Shown: piece after piece, positions 6,950 through 15,560 of the stretch
How the letters are laid out: each line of letters begins with the position of its first letter
Position numbering within the stretch: position 1 is the first letter of the stretch
Virus record (IMG/VR): IMGVR_UViG_3300017739_000034
Span: 1 to 37,199 of that record
Strand: one strand, 5' to 3'
Length of the DNA stretch: 37,199 nucleotides
Source: a virus
Made by a program: the position numbers and the translations under genes
Notes under the pieces: generated by a model
What the model saw: only the letters and a program-made list of their open reading frames with translations
What the model was told of the DNA's origin: nothing
Database searches by the model: none

Positions 6950-8667
6950 TTACCTTTGAAACACTTCGTTGGAAGAACTTTCTTTCGACAGGTGACCAAT
7001 GGACCGAAATCGATTTAGATGGAAGTCCTTCTACATTAATCGTGGGCAGTAATGGCAGTGGGAAATCGACTATGCTCGATGCCCTTTGTTTTGCTTTGTT
7101 TAACAAACCCTTTAGGCAGATTACTAGGGGACAACTAGTAAACAGTATCAATGAAAAGGGACTCAAAGTAGAGGTGACATTCTCTATTGGTAAGGACGAG
7201 TATAGAGTATTCAGGGGTGCAAAACCTAACGTCTTTGAATTATACAGGAATAATAAACTAGTTGATCAAGATGCTGCAGCAAAGGATACGCAGAAATATC
7301 TTGAGCAAACAGTTCTTAAACTTAACTATAAGTCTTTCACACAAGTTGTCATCTTAGGTTCATCAACCTTTGTACCTTTTATGCAACTGAAAGGACCTCA
7401 TAGGAGAGAAGTTATTGAAGATCTACTGGACATCAAGATCTTTTCACAAATGAATCTGTTGCTTAGGGATAGAGTCCGAGCAACCATGGCATCAAGTAAA
7501 GAATGTGATCACCTGTTGACTGTAGCAGAACAACAAGTATCATCACAACAAAAATTATTGAATAACTTGACCGAGATCAATAAGTCTCGTCAGGATGAAA
7601 GAGAAAAGAAGATCAAAGACAATCGAGAAATGATTGAAGGTCTTGAAAAAGAAAGAGATACTAAAAAGAAAGAACTATCTGGACTAGAAGTTAAGATGGT
7701 TGATGTAGATGATAAGAGAAATGCAATGTCAGATCTTAAAAACAGTAAAGCAGACATCACTGCAGAACTAAAAGTAGCAAGGAAAGATATTAAGTTCTTG
7801 GATACTCATGAAGAGTGTCCTACATGCAATCAACTTATTGAAAATGCTTTTAGGCAGGCAAGAATTGGTGCCCTACAAGGCAAATCTAAAATCCAACTAA
7901 AAAAACTAGACGAAATTAAGAATGATATTGATGATCTGTTCAAGTTTATTACTGCAGCAGATGATATCTCCATGGAATGCCATGAAAAGAGAAGTGAAAT
8001 TAGTCAAAGTGAACGTGATATTGTAAGAGTTGAAATGGAAACTCTTAAGATTCAGGATGAGTTGTTTAATCTGAGAGAGAATCGTCCATCTATTGATAAG
8101 GAAGAGAAAGAACTTAAGGTCTTGCAGAAAGAACTTGCAGAGACTCAAGAAGGGTGTGCAAAAATTAGTAAGAAACTGGATGAGTTCCAAGTTGTATCAC
8201 ATTTATTGCGTGATGGGGGCATCAAAAGTCAAATCATTAAGAAGTATGTGCCAGTTTTTAACAAACTAATTAATAAATACCTTAACAACATGGACTTCTT
8301 TGTTAACTTTACTCTTGATGAAGAGTTTAACGAGACATTGAAGAGCAGATTTAGGGATGAGTTTACATATTCTTCTTTCTCGGAAGGTGAAAAGCAGAAG
8401 ATTGATCTAGCACTACTGTTTACATGGAGAGAAGTTGCTAGAATGAAAAATAGTGTAGCAACTAATCTATTGATTCTTGATGAAGTATTCGATTCTTCTC
8501 TTGATGCAGGTGCAACTAATGAGTTACTTCAAATTTTGAGAGCACTAGGACATACAACTAACCTATTTGTCATCTCACATAAAGGTGAGATCTTAGTTGA
8601 TAAGTTTCTAAGGACTTTAAAGTTTGAAAAGATTAATGATTTCAGTAAAATGTCGGATGATTCCTAA
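6946..8667 (+). CDS. 46: gp46 recombination ATPase (SbcC/Rad50-like)
   Basis: A 573-residue SMC-type ATPase. Walker A 'GSNGSGKS' is at residues 34-41. Coiled coils run over about 180-290 and 320-410, joined by a zinc-hook motif 'CPTCNQ' near 290. The ABC signature 'FSEGEKQKIDLAL' is near 475-487, and Walker B 'LLILDEVFD' near 507-515 is followed by a D-loop 'SSLDAG'. T4 gp46 is 560 residues. It partners gp47 in DNA end processing. The start overlaps the DUF3110-like gene by 4 nt and the stop overlaps the next small gene by 1 nt. Confidence 0.95.
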   Translation: MITFETLRWKNFLSTGDQWTEIDLDGSPSTLIVGSNGSGKSTMLDALCFALFNKPFRQITRGQLVNSINEKGLKVEVTFSIGKDEYRVFRGAKPNVFELYRNNKLVDQDAAAKDTQKYLEQTVLKLNYKSFTQVVILGSSTFVPFMQLKGPHRREVIEDLLDIKIFSQMNLLLRDRVRATMASSKECDHLLTVAEQQVSSQQKLLNNLTEINKSRQDEREKKIKDNREMIEGLEKERDTKKKELSGLEVKMVDVDDKRNAMSDLKNSKADITAELKVARKDIKFLDTHEECPTCNQLIENAFRQARIGALQGKSKIQLKKLDEIKNDIDDLFKFITAADDISMECHEKRSEISQSERDIVRVEMETLKIQDELFNLRENRPSIDKEEKELKVLQKELAETQEGCAKISKKLDEFQVVSHLLRDGGIKSQIIKKYVPVFNKLINKYLNNMDFFVNFTLDEEFNETLKSRFRDEFTYSSFSEGEKQKIDLALLFTWREVARMKNSVATNLLILDEVFDSSLDAGATNELLQILRALGHTTNLFVISHKGEILVDKFLRTLKFEKINDFSKMSDDS

Positions 8668-8807
8668 TGGTATGTAAAGTAACACTGTATAAAGCAGGAA
8701 CTGTATTCACTGAAGAAGTGATTGCTATTGATTACCAAGATGCTAAGAAGGTAGCACTTGCAAGAAACCCTGGTGCACAGGTGATGAGTGTAACTTCGGT
8801 CATGTGA
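8667..8807 (+). CDS. small conserved-type protein downstream of gp46
   Basis: A 46-residue protein (MVCKVTLYKAGTVFTEE, then 'IDYQDAKKVALARNPGAQV') that starts inside the gp46 stop (TAATG). The beta-beta-alpha-like pattern and the fixed place after gp46 support a real gene. Function unknown. Its 3' end lies just upstream of the tandem-repeat promoter that serves the next gene. Confidence 0.6.
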   Translation: MVCKVTLYKAGTVFTEEVIAIDYQDAKKVALARNPGAQVMSVTSVM

Positions 8808-8818
8808 CAGTTGAATAA

Positions 8819-8860
8819 GTGGCACAACAAGTGGCACATGCTTGATCAGTCTGCTATAAT
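8819..8860 (+). promoter_or_regulatory. promoter with tandem GTGGCACA boxes and extended -10
   Basis: GTGGCACA occurs at 8819-8826 and again at 8831-8838 (12-nt period). Exactly 16 nt after the second copy is TATAAT (8855-8860) preceded by TGC. The -35 position is therefore GGCACA instead of TTGACA. Similar arrangements precede CobS (11200-11242) and the gene at 31500 (31437-31479), so the tandem box is likely a binding site for an activator or modified polymerase (inference). Confidence 0.65.
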
Positions 8861-8881
8861 AGGTATATACAAAGGAGATAC

Positions 8882-11068
8882 ATGATCAATCCAGAAGTCA
8901 AAGGCACACTCGCAAAACTACTCGCAACTGAGAACCTTACTGTAGAGCACCGTAAAGTGACTACAGCATATTTTGATGTTGAGAAGCGTGTTCTCTGCCT
9001 TCCTATCTGGAAGACTGCATCTAACACTGTCTATGACCTTCTAGTTGGTCATGAGGTTGGACATGCTCTATACACTCCTAACAAAGGTCTTGATGGTATC
9101 AACAAAGGTTTTGTAAATGTTCTTGAGGACATTCGTATCGAGAAGATGATGAAGGTGACCTACCCTGGTCTTCGTAAATCTTTCTTCCAAGGATACACTG
9201 AACTATGGAAAGATGATTTCTTTGGTGTGAATGATGAAGACATCTCCAAACTTCCTTTCATCGATCGTATCAATCTTTTCTACAAAGGCAATCCTGAGAT
9301 TCAGTTCACAGAAGAGGAGCAAGTGTATGTAGATCGTGCTGCTAATACTAAAACATTTGATGATGTTCTACAACTTGCAGAAGATCTATTCGGTCGCGCA
9401 GAAGATATTGAAGATAACAAAATGGAAATGCCTCTACCATCACCAGAAGCATCACCAGAAATGGGTGGACAAGGTGAAGGTGAAGTAACTCCTCAATCAT
9501 CACAGAGTGAACCAAACCAAGAAGGAGATGGTGCAGACCAATCTGCAGAATCTCAACCAAGTCAGTCTGACTCAGACGGTTATGGTAATGAGAATGCAGT
9601 GATCACTACACAGGGCAACAACTCATTTGGTCAGGAAGAGTATGATGAGACTGAAAGTATCACTCAAGAAGCATTCAATCAAGCACTAGAAACTCTTATC
9701 GATGACAATGCTAAAGAGTGGGTTTATCTAAGTCTTCCAAATGTAGATCTTGGTAAGGTTGTTGTTGGTCACAAAGAAGTTCAAGAAGATCTTAACAGGC
9801 ACTTTATCTTGGCAGAGCGTCCAGAACTAAGTGGTACTTATTCTAATCGCACTGAAAAAGAAGAAGAAGAGTACAAACAATATGTTGGTGATCAGGTACA
9901 GTCTATGCGTAACGGTTACGAATCATACAAAAAGAATGCAGCAAAATCTGTTAACTATCTTGTAAAGCAGTTCGAGATGAAAAAGTCTGCTGATGATTAC
10001 AAGCGTCAGTCTACTTCTCGCACTGGTGTTATCAATACCAACTCACTGTATAAGTACAAGTTGACTGATGACATCTTTAAGAAGATCACAGTTGTTCCTG
10101 ATGGTAAGAACCATGGTCTTGTAATGCACATTGACTGGTCTGGTTCTATGTCCAATATCCTTTTGGATACATTGAAGCAAACTTACAATCTTGTTTGGTT
10201 CTGCAGAAAAGCAGGTATCCCATTCAGAGTTCTTGCATTCCAAGATTCATATCATTCAACTCGTGAAGAGAACCATGGCAAACAGGGTGACCTAAACATT
10301 CATGAGTCTTTCAAACTTCTTGAGTTCTTCAACTCAAAGCAGAACAAACAGTCTCTTGACAAGTCTATGTTCTTGGTCTGGTGTCAGGTATGGGCAATGG
10401 GTGGATACAATGTTCAGGCATCATGCAAGTATGGTCTTGGCGGTACTCCACTTGCTGAAGCAGTTCTTTGCACTCGTCAAATTGTTGACCAGATGAAGAG
10501 AGAAGAGAACATTCAAAAAGTAAATGTTGTTTGTCTTACTGATGGTGAAGCAAATCCGATGGCATTCAATGAGTGGTATGAACCAGGTTCTGAGTACTAC
10601 GAACCATACATGAAGAGATCTTCTCTTTGTCATCAAATGGGTAAGGTATTTTTCCTTCGTGACCCTAAGACTGGTTTCACTAAGAAGATCAGCAACAGTC
10701 CTTACACTACAACTAAGGAGATCGTAGGTTTCCACAGAGAGATTACTGATTACAACTGGATTGGTATTCGTATCTGCAGTAAGAGTGAACTCGGTCGTGC
10801 AGTTCGTAACAACGTAGACACTGTACCTGCTGACATGGACAAGAAGTGGAAGAAGGAAAAGTTCTTCTCTATCTCAAAGCAAGCAGGATTCTCTGAGTCT
10901 TTCTACATCCCTGATAGAAATCTTGGTGCTGAATCTGAAGATCTTGCGGTTTCCCAAAAAGGTGAAGTTGCTACCAAGGCAGAACTACAACGTGCATTCA
11001 AAAAGCACATGGGTTCTAAGATGGGTAACAAGACTATCTTAAACAAATTTATCGAGCAAATAGCATGA
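8882..11068 (+). CDS. CobT-like VWA-domain protein with zinc-protease motif
   Basis: A 728-residue protein. The N-terminal part carries 'GHEVGHALYT' (H57-E-x-x-H61), a zinc-metallopeptidase-type motif, with 'NVLEDIRIEK' downstream that may supply the third ligand. Residues about 185-260 are a Ser/Gln/Glu-rich linker. The C-terminal part is a von Willebrand A domain with the MIDAS motif 'DWSGSMS' near 418-424 and 'LTDGEANP' near 552. The pairing with CobS just downstream is that of MoxR-type AAA+/VWA systems such as the CobS/CobT cobaltochelatase subunits. Cyanophages keep CobS but have no evident cobalamin pathway, so the pair may instead remodel or activate a target protein. It has a start with good AGGAG and its own promoter. 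Confidence 0.8.
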   Translation: MINPEVKGTLAKLLATENLTVEHRKVTTAYFDVEKRVLCLPIWKTASNTVYDLLVGHEVGHALYTPNKGLDGINKGFVNVLEDIRIEKMMKVTYPGLRKSFFQGYTELWKDDFFGVNDEDISKLPFIDRINLFYKGNPEIQFTEEEQVYVDRAANTKTFDDVLQLAEDLFGRAEDIEDNKMEMPLPSPEASPEMGGQGEGEVTPQSSQSEPNQEGDGADQSAESQPSQSDSDGYGNENAVITTQGNNSFGQEEYDETESITQEAFNQALETLIDDNAKEWVYLSLPNVDLGKVVVGHKEVQEDLNRHFILAERPELSGTYSNRTEKEEEEYKQYVGDQVQSMRNGYESYKKNAAKSVNYLVKQFEMKKSADDYKRQSTSRTGVINTNSLYKYKLTDDIFKKITVVPDGKNHGLVMHIDWSGSMSNILLDTLKQTYNLVWFCRKAGIPFRVLAFQDSYHSTREENHGKQGDLNIHESFKLLEFFNSKQNKQSLDKSMFLVWCQVWAMGGYNVQASCKYGLGGTPLAEAVLCTRQIVDQMKREENIQKVNVVCLTDGEANPMAFNEWYEPGSEYYEPYMKRSSLCHQMGKVFFLRDPKTGFTKKISNSPYTTTKEIVGFHREITDYNWIGIRICSKSELGRAVRNNVDTVPADMDKKWKKEKFFSISKQAGFSESFYIPDRNLGAESEDLAVSQKGEVATKAELQRAFKKHMGSKMGNKTILNKFIEQIA

Positions 11069-11229
11069 AAATTGAACTTAACGAACAGGATGGAAAACTT
11101 CTCCTTGATGCATTATGTTTTTATGATATGCACAAAGATGGATACTTCAATCCTGATGAGAATGATTCATTCTCTTACCTCCATGGGACACTTAGCAAAG
11201 TGGCACACACACCTTGCACACAGCAGTAG
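11065..11229 (+). CDS. small protein between the CobT-like gene and cobS
   Basis: A 54-residue protein starting in the ATGA overlap of the previous stop: MKIELNEQDGKLLLDALCFY, then 'DMHKDGYFNPDEND', which looks like a single EF-hand-like acidic loop, and a polar tail. The last 30 nt contain the TGGCACA element of the cobS promoter, so coding and promoter sequence overlap. Function unknown. Confidence 0.6.
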   Translation: MKIELNEQDGKLLLDALCFYDMHKDGYFNPDENDSFSYLHGTLSKVAHTPCTQQ

Positions 11230-11242
11230 TACCTGCTATAAT
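11200..11242 (+). promoter_or_regulatory. promoter with tandem TGGCACA/TTGCACA boxes and extended -10
   Basis: GTGGCACA at 11200-11207, CTTGCACA at 11213-11220 (13-nt period), a 16-nt gap and TATAAT at 11237-11242 preceded by TGC. The arrangement is the same as at 8819 and 31437. It lies partly inside the small gene ending at 11229 and reads toward cobS. Confidence 0.65.
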
Positions 11243-11276
11243 AAGTACATAACAAACAAACAATCCTTTTAATACA

Positions 11277-12347
11277 ATGACTTTCGCTCCAAACCCAGTT
11301 ACTACTGAACAACTCGTTGACTATCTTACCAATAAGGTAGGTACTGATGTTGGTTGTTCTGATATTCGTTCTGCTGCGAAGGTCCTCAAAGTTGGATATG
11401 AGACTGCTTGCAGGAGACTCAAAGAATACAAGACAGGTATCGGCAAATGGAATCTTACTACTCAACAGATCGAAAAAATTTACGAATCACCTGCTGCACA
11501 ACCTGCAGTAGAACCAACCTACATCCCTGATAAAGATGCTTCCTATGTCCAGTTTGGTACTTACACACCGATTAAAAAGATTATCAAGTCTAAACTTTTT
11601 TATCCTGCATTCATTACAGGTCTTTCTGGCAACGGTAAAACAATGTCCGTTGAGCAAGTTTGTGCAGACCTTGGTCGCGAATTGATTCGTGTAAACATTA
11701 CTATTGAGACTGATGAAGACGATCTTATTGGCGGTTTCCGTCTTGTTGATGGGTCAACTGTTTGGCATAACGGACCTGTCATCGAAGCACTCGAAAGGGG
11801 TGCAGTCCTGCTACTCGACGAGATTGACCTTGCTAGTAACAAGATCCTCTGCCTACAATCCGTTCTTGAAGGGAAGGGTGTGTATCTGAAGAAGATCGGT
11901 AAGTATGTTCGTCCTGCTAAAGGATTCACAGTTATCGCTACTGCTAACACAAAAGGTAAGGGCAGTGATGATGGTAGGTTCGTCGGTACTAATGTATTGA
12001 ATGAAGCATTCCTTGAGCGTTTCCCTATCACTATCGAGCAAGAGTATCCTTCTTCTGCTATCGAGACTAAGATTCTTGTTGCTAATGGATGTGACAAAAA
12101 CTTTACTGAGAACCTTGTCAAGTGGGCAGGTGTTATCCGTAAGACATTCTATGATGGTGGTGTTGATGAAGTTATCACTACTCGTAGACTTGTGCATATC
12201 GCTAAGGCATACTCCATCTTCGGTGATCGCCTTCAAGCAGTTACTCATTGTGTGAACCGTTTCGACAATGACACTAAGCAATCTTTCCTAGACCTTTATA
12301 CAAAGGTTGACGCAGGAGAAGAAACAGAGTATAATGAAGAGGACTAA
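11277..12347 (+). CDS. cobS: CobS-like MoxR-family AAA+ ATPase
   Basis: A 356-residue AAA+ protein. An N-terminal winged-helix-like region ('SDIRSAAKVLKVGYETACRR') precedes Walker A 'LSGNGKTMS' near 115-123, 'ETDEDDLIGGFRLVDG', Walker B 'VLLLDEIDLAS' near 177-187, and sensor 1 'VIATANTKGKG', followed by 'NEAFLERFPITI'. CobS is the ATPase subunit of the aerobic cobaltochelatase and is a known core gene of T4-like cyanophages. Its role in phage is unsettled. The CobT-like partner lies immediately upstream with the same promoter type. An 8-bp hairpin spans the stop codon. Confidence 0.88.
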   Translation: MTFAPNPVTTEQLVDYLTNKVGTDVGCSDIRSAAKVLKVGYETACRRLKEYKTGIGKWNLTTQQIEKIYESPAAQPAVEPTYIPDKDASYVQFGTYTPIKKIIKSKLFYPAFITGLSGNGKTMSVEQVCADLGRELIRVNITIETDEDDLIGGFRLVDGSTVWHNGPVIEALERGAVLLLDEIDLASNKILCLQSVLEGKGVYLKKIGKYVRPAKGFTVIATANTKGKGSDDGRFVGTNVLNEAFLERFPITIEQEYPSSAIETKILVANGCDKNFTENLVKWAGVIRKTFYDGGVDEVITTRRLVHIAKAYSIFGDRLQAVTHCVNRFDNDTKQSFLDLYTKVDAGEETEYNEED

Positions 12348-12356
12348 ATCCTCTTC
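12336..12356 (+). promoter_or_regulatory. 8-bp hairpin over the cobS stop codon
   Basis: GAAGAGGA (12336-12343) pairs perfectly with TCCTCTTC (12349-12356) around a 5-nt loop. The cobS stop (12345-12347) sits in the loop. Only a weak T-rich run (TATATT) follows, so termination would be partial at best. The next start is 7 nt away and shows no Shine-Dalgarno sequence. It may be an attenuator, an RNA-processing site or a weak terminator. Confidence 0.5.
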
Positions 12357-12362
12357 TATATT

Positions 12363-12644
12363 ATGAAGTATCAAGAAGATACGACACTTGAAGAACTTAG
12401 ATCATACATCAGTTCGACGTATGGTCAACATTACTCTTCAGGTAATGACAGTATTCAGACTCTCGATTTGATTCAAGCATGTGGGGACGCTGAGGCATTC
12501 TGTCGTAGTAATATTCTTAAGTACGCTTCACGGTATGACAAAAAGGGATCTGCAAAAATGGATCTCTTGAAGGTCATGCACTACGCTGTACTCCTTTACC
12601 ATTTTAATCAAAAAGACAAAGAAATCGAAACCTATCCTCAATGA
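12363..12644 (+). CDS. DUF3310-type protein
   Basis: A 93-residue protein with the DUF3310 pattern found in many phages: 'IQTLDLIQACGDAEAFCRSN' followed by 'ILKYASRYDKKGSAKMDLLK' and 'VMHYAVLLYHF'. The family is sometimes labelled nucleotide kinase by association, but the activity is not established. It overlaps the gp45 start by 4 nt. No Shine-Dalgarno sequence is visible, and a hairpin over the cobS stop lies immediately upstream. Confidence 0.75.
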   Translation: MKYQEDTTLEELRSYISSTYGQHYSSGNDSIQTLDLIQACGDAEAFCRSNILKYASRYDKKGSAKMDLLKVMHYAVLLYHFNQKDKEIETYPQ

Positions 12645-13300
12645 CAGTAATCACTCCCCAAACAATTGAAGTCCTTAAAAACTTTTGTGCGATCAACAAA
12701 TCAATCGTTATCAAACCAGGTAATACGATTTCTACTCTGAGCATTAACAAGAACATTCTTGCTATTGCTGAAGTTCAAGAACAGTTTGAATCTGAGATCA
12801 GCATTTATGATTTGGGTCTTTTTGTTAACGGTCTCTCTCTTTTCGATCAACCAAAGATTGACACCAATAGCAAAAGTTTTGTAGTCGTTAGTGATGAAGT
12901 TGGTCGCTCTAAGACACGGTTCTTCTATGCTGATCCTGAAATCATTACTCAGGCACCTGAGGAAGAGATCAAACTTCCTGACATGGATGTTCACTTTCAC
13001 CTAGATTCTGAAACCCATAAGCAACTCAATAAGGCAGCAGCAATCTATCAACTCCCAGACCTTTGTTTGTTTGGTGATGGTGAGGAGATGAATCTCTGTG
13101 TTACTGACAAGAAGAACGAAACTTCTAATAACTTCTCAGTTAAGGTTGGAAACACAGATCAAACATTCTGTTATTGCTTCCGAGTTGAGAACTTGAAACT
13201 TCTTGCAGGTGCATATGATGTATCTGTCAGTAGTAAAAACGTTGCCAAATTCCAAGGAACTGGCATCAAGTACTATATCGCACTTGAACCTAATGAATGA
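12641..13300 (+). CDS. 45: gp45 sliding clamp
   Basis: A 219-residue protein matching the T4 gp45 clamp (228 residues) in length, context and pattern: an N-terminal 'NFCAINKSIVIKPGNTISTL' and a C-terminal 'YDVSVSSKNVAKFQGTGIKY' with a beta-rich core. It forms a trimeric ring holding gp43 on DNA and, in T4, also activates late transcription with gp55. It is followed directly by its loader gp44, overlapping by 8 nt. Sequence conservation in this family is low, so context carries much of the weight. Confidence 0.88.
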   Translation: MTVITPQTIEVLKNFCAINKSIVIKPGNTISTLSINKNILAIAEVQEQFESEISIYDLGLFVNGLSLFDQPKIDTNSKSFVVVSDEVGRSKTRFFYADPEIITQAPEEEIKLPDMDVHFHLDSETHKQLNKAAAIYQLPDLCLFGDGEEMNLCVTDKKNETSNNFSVKVGNTDQTFCYCFRVENLKLLAGAYDVSVSSKNVAKFQGTGIKYYIALEPNE

Positions 13301-14237
13301 TGATTTTCTCTGGGTTGAGAAATACCGTCCTAAAATTATTGACGAGTGTATTCTACCCCAGAATGTGAAAGACACCTTCACTAACTTTCTAGAGCAGGGG
13401 GAGATTCCTAATCTTCTTCTCTCTGGGACAGCAGGTGTAGGTAAGACAACTATTGCGAAAGCACTTTGTAATGAACTAGGAGCAGACTCTTATGTCATCA
13501 ATGGATCTGATGAAGGTCGATTCTTGGACACTGTACGCAATCAGGCAAAATCCTTTGCTGCTACTGTGTCTCTTACTTCTTCTAGTAAGCACAAGATTCT
13601 TATCATTGATGAAGCAGACAATACGACACCCGACGTACAACTACTCCTTAGGGCATCGATCGAAGAGTTTCAAAAGAACTGTCGTTTTATCTTTACCTGT
13701 AACTTCAAGAACAAGATAATCGAACCCCTGCATAGTCGAACAACTGTTATCGACTTCAATGCTCGTGGTAAGATCAAACAAGAACTTGCTGCATCATTCT
13801 TTGAAAGATGTCGTGACATTCTTACTTCTGAGAAGGTTTCATTCTCCGACAAAGTTGTTGCTGAGGTTGTACAAAAATACTACCCAGACTTCCGACGTAC
13901 TCTCAATGAACTTCAAAGGTATGCTTCATCAGGAAGTATTGACACTGGTATCCTAGCACTCCTAGGTGATGCCAAGATCGATACTCTTGTTGGTGCTATG
14001 AAAACAAAGAAGTTCAATGATGTAAAGAAATGGGTACAACAGAATCTAGATTCAGATCCTGCTGCTATCCTAAGACAGATCTACGATAATCTATCATCTA
14101 TTATGGATGGTCCTAGCACTGCAGCAGCAGTTCTAATTATTGCAGACTATCAATACAAATCTGCATTCGTAGCAGATCAAGAAATTAATCTGTTAGCATG
14201 TCTAACTCAACTTATGATGGAGTGTAATTTTAACTAA
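13293..14237 (+). CDS. 44: gp44 clamp loader ATPase subunit
   Basis: A 314-residue AAA+ protein (T4 gp44 is 319). 'WVEKYRPKIIDECILP' opens the family. Walker A 'SGTAGVGKTTIAK' is near 44-56, Walker B 'ILIIDEADN' near 101-109, sensor 1 'FIFTCNFKNKI', and the arginine finger in 'PLHSRT'. I chose ATG 13293, giving MNDDFLWVEKYRP, because an in-frame ATG at 13203 would overlap gp45 by 98 nt and precede the conserved start. gp44 loads gp45 with gp62, which here is 2 kb downstream rather than adjacent. Confidence 0.93.
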   Translation: MNDDFLWVEKYRPKIIDECILPQNVKDTFTNFLEQGEIPNLLLSGTAGVGKTTIAKALCNELGADSYVINGSDEGRFLDTVRNQAKSFAATVSLTSSSKHKILIIDEADNTTPDVQLLLRASIEEFQKNCRFIFTCNFKNKIIEPLHSRTTVIDFNARGKIKQELAASFFERCRDILTSEKVSFSDKVVAEVVQKYYPDFRRTLNELQRYASSGSIDTGILALLGDAKIDTLVGAMKTKKFNDVKKWVQQNLDSDPAAILRQIYDNLSSIMDGPSTAAAVLIIADYQYKSAFVADQEINLLACLTQLMMECNFN

Positions 14238-14476
14238 TGGGACCAGGAGAAATGCTCGCTATACGCGACCTAATCGCATCATGCCCACCAGTGTATACTC
14301 TACCTGGTACTTGGACTAAGTGTAATGCAATCATCCCACATTACAATGCAGATCCAAACATTACTCTTGCTATCAGTGTAGGAGTTATCGTAGCACTTTT
14401 TACCTTCTATGGTGTCTACCGAGGATTTTTTGCAAACGAAGGACTAGACGACCCATTTGACGATCATGACGACTAA
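14237..14476 (+). CDS. small membrane protein
   Basis: A 79-residue protein with one clear membrane helix (ITLAISVGVIVALFTFYGVY, about residues 43-62), a cysteine-containing N-terminal part and a strongly acidic tail (DDPFDDHDD). It starts in the gp44 stop (TAATG). It begins the block that separates gp44 from gp62. Function unknown. Confidence 0.62.
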   Translation: MGPGEMLAIRDLIASCPPVYTLPGTWTKCNAIIPHYNADPNITLAISVGVIVALFTFYGVYRGFFANEGLDDPFDDHDD

Positions 14477-14723
14477 ACGAGACAAAGTACGGCATCAAGT
14501 GAAAAGTAGATTCTACTATCTGTTCTGGGGCACTGCTACTGTTGCAGTTGTTGCAGGACAAGTTTATGTTGGAGCAGGTTACAGAATGTATTCAAGGAGT
14601 TTGAATAGATTATTCAATTCTATTGATGCTGTTGTTATTCCTCAACCAAAACCTAGAGGATACTATGCACCTTTAGTTCCACCACCTCCTACTGGAGATG
14701 AAAACTATATTGAATGGTTGTAA
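14466..14723 (+). CDS. small membrane protein with proline-rich tail
   Basis: An 85-residue protein: a basic N-terminus (TTKRDKVRHQVKSR), one membrane helix (YYLFWGTATVAVVAGQVYVG, about 18-37), then a proline-rich tail (PQPKPRGYYAPLVPPPPTG). I chose ATG 14466 over TTG 14457. It overlaps the previous gene by 11 nt, and its stop overlaps the methyltransferase start by 1 nt. Function unknown. Confidence 0.62.
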   Translation: MTTKRDKVRHQVKSRFYYLFWGTATVAVVAGQVYVGAGYRMYSRSLNRLFNSIDAVVIPQPKPRGYYAPLVPPPPTGDENYIEWL

Positions 14724-15559
14724 TGACTGTAGCAACATCTTTAAAAACTCCTCTTAGATATCCTGGTGGTAAGTCTCGTGCTATTAAAAAGATGGCACCA
14801 TACTTTCCTAATCTAAGTGAGTATACAGAGTATCGCGAACCATTCTTGGGTGGCGGTTCTGTTGCATTGTACGTTACACAACAATACCCTAACATTAGTA
14901 TTTGGGTGAATGACTTGTATGAACCATTATATACGTTTTGGAAACAGTTACAAATCTCTGGAGACAAACTAACTAATGAACTCAAACAACTCAAATCAAG
15001 ATTCCCCGACCCAGGATCAGCACGAGGAATGTTCATCGAAGCACGAGAATACCTCAACCGAGGACTCTCTGACAGTGAACCCTTTTATCGTGCCATTAGT
15101 TTTTATGTTGTTAACAAGTGCTCTTTTTCTGGTCTCTCTGAGTCCTCATCCTTTTCTTCCCAGGCGTCCGACCAAAACTTTTCAATGCGAGGAATCGAAA
15201 AACTCCCTTTCTATTCCCAACTCATCAGAAACTGGCATATCACTAATTTGTCGTATGAGAAATTGATGACGGATGATGATACTGTATTCTTGTATCTGGA
15301 TCCTCCATACTCTATCAAAGATAACCTGTATGGTAAGAAGGGTAGAATGCATAGTGGATTCTCTCATGAAACATTCCATAAAACTTGTGACAGTTATAAG
15401 GTAGATCAAATGATTTCTTACAACTCAGACAATCTAATCAAAGAACGTTTCCAAGGTTGGAAAGCACAAGAATACGATCACACATACACAATGCGATCTG
15501 TAGGAGACTACATGAAGGATCAAGAAAAAAGAAAAGAACTAATCCTATTAAATTATTAA
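14723..15559 (+). CDS. Dam-type N6-adenine DNA methyltransferase (D12 class)
   Basis: A 278-residue protein with the motifs of the D12 class: 'RYPGGKSRAI' at 12-21 (motif X), the SAM-binding 'EPFLGGGSVAL' at 39-49 (motif I), and catalytic 'DPPY' at 193-196 (motif IV). T4 Dam is 259 residues. Expected activity is N6-methylation of adenine, often in GATC, but the target cannot be read from sequence. The gene lies 1 nt before a PD-(D/E)XK-like protein, so it may be half of a restriction-modification-like pair, or serve to protect phage DNA. I chose ATG 14723 in the TAATG overlap. Confidence 0.92.
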   Translation: MTVATSLKTPLRYPGGKSRAIKKMAPYFPNLSEYTEYREPFLGGGSVALYVTQQYPNISIWVNDLYEPLYTFWKQLQISGDKLTNELKQLKSRFPDPGSARGMFIEAREYLNRGLSDSEPFYRAISFYVVNKCSFSGLSESSSFSSQASDQNFSMRGIEKLPFYSQLIRNWHITNLSYEKLMTDDDTVFLYLDPPYSIKDNLYGKKGRMHSGFSHETFHKTCDSYKVDQMISYNSDNLIKERFQGWKAQEYDHTYTMRSVGDYMKDQEKRKELILLNY

Positions 15560-15560
15560 A

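Noticed and set aside
11072-11272. 66-codon plus-strand frame between the CobT-like gene and cobS
   Set aside because: The alternative 54-residue frame starting at 11065 in the ATGA overlap has better start coupling and composition; this one runs through the promoter to near cobS.
11600-12121. Minus-strand 173-codon frame opposite cobS
   Set aside because: Antisense shadow of a clear AAA+ gene with full motifs on the plus strand.
13203-13292. Longer gp44 start at 13203
   Set aside because: It would overlap gp45 by 98 nt, and the conserved gp44 N-terminus begins at 13293.
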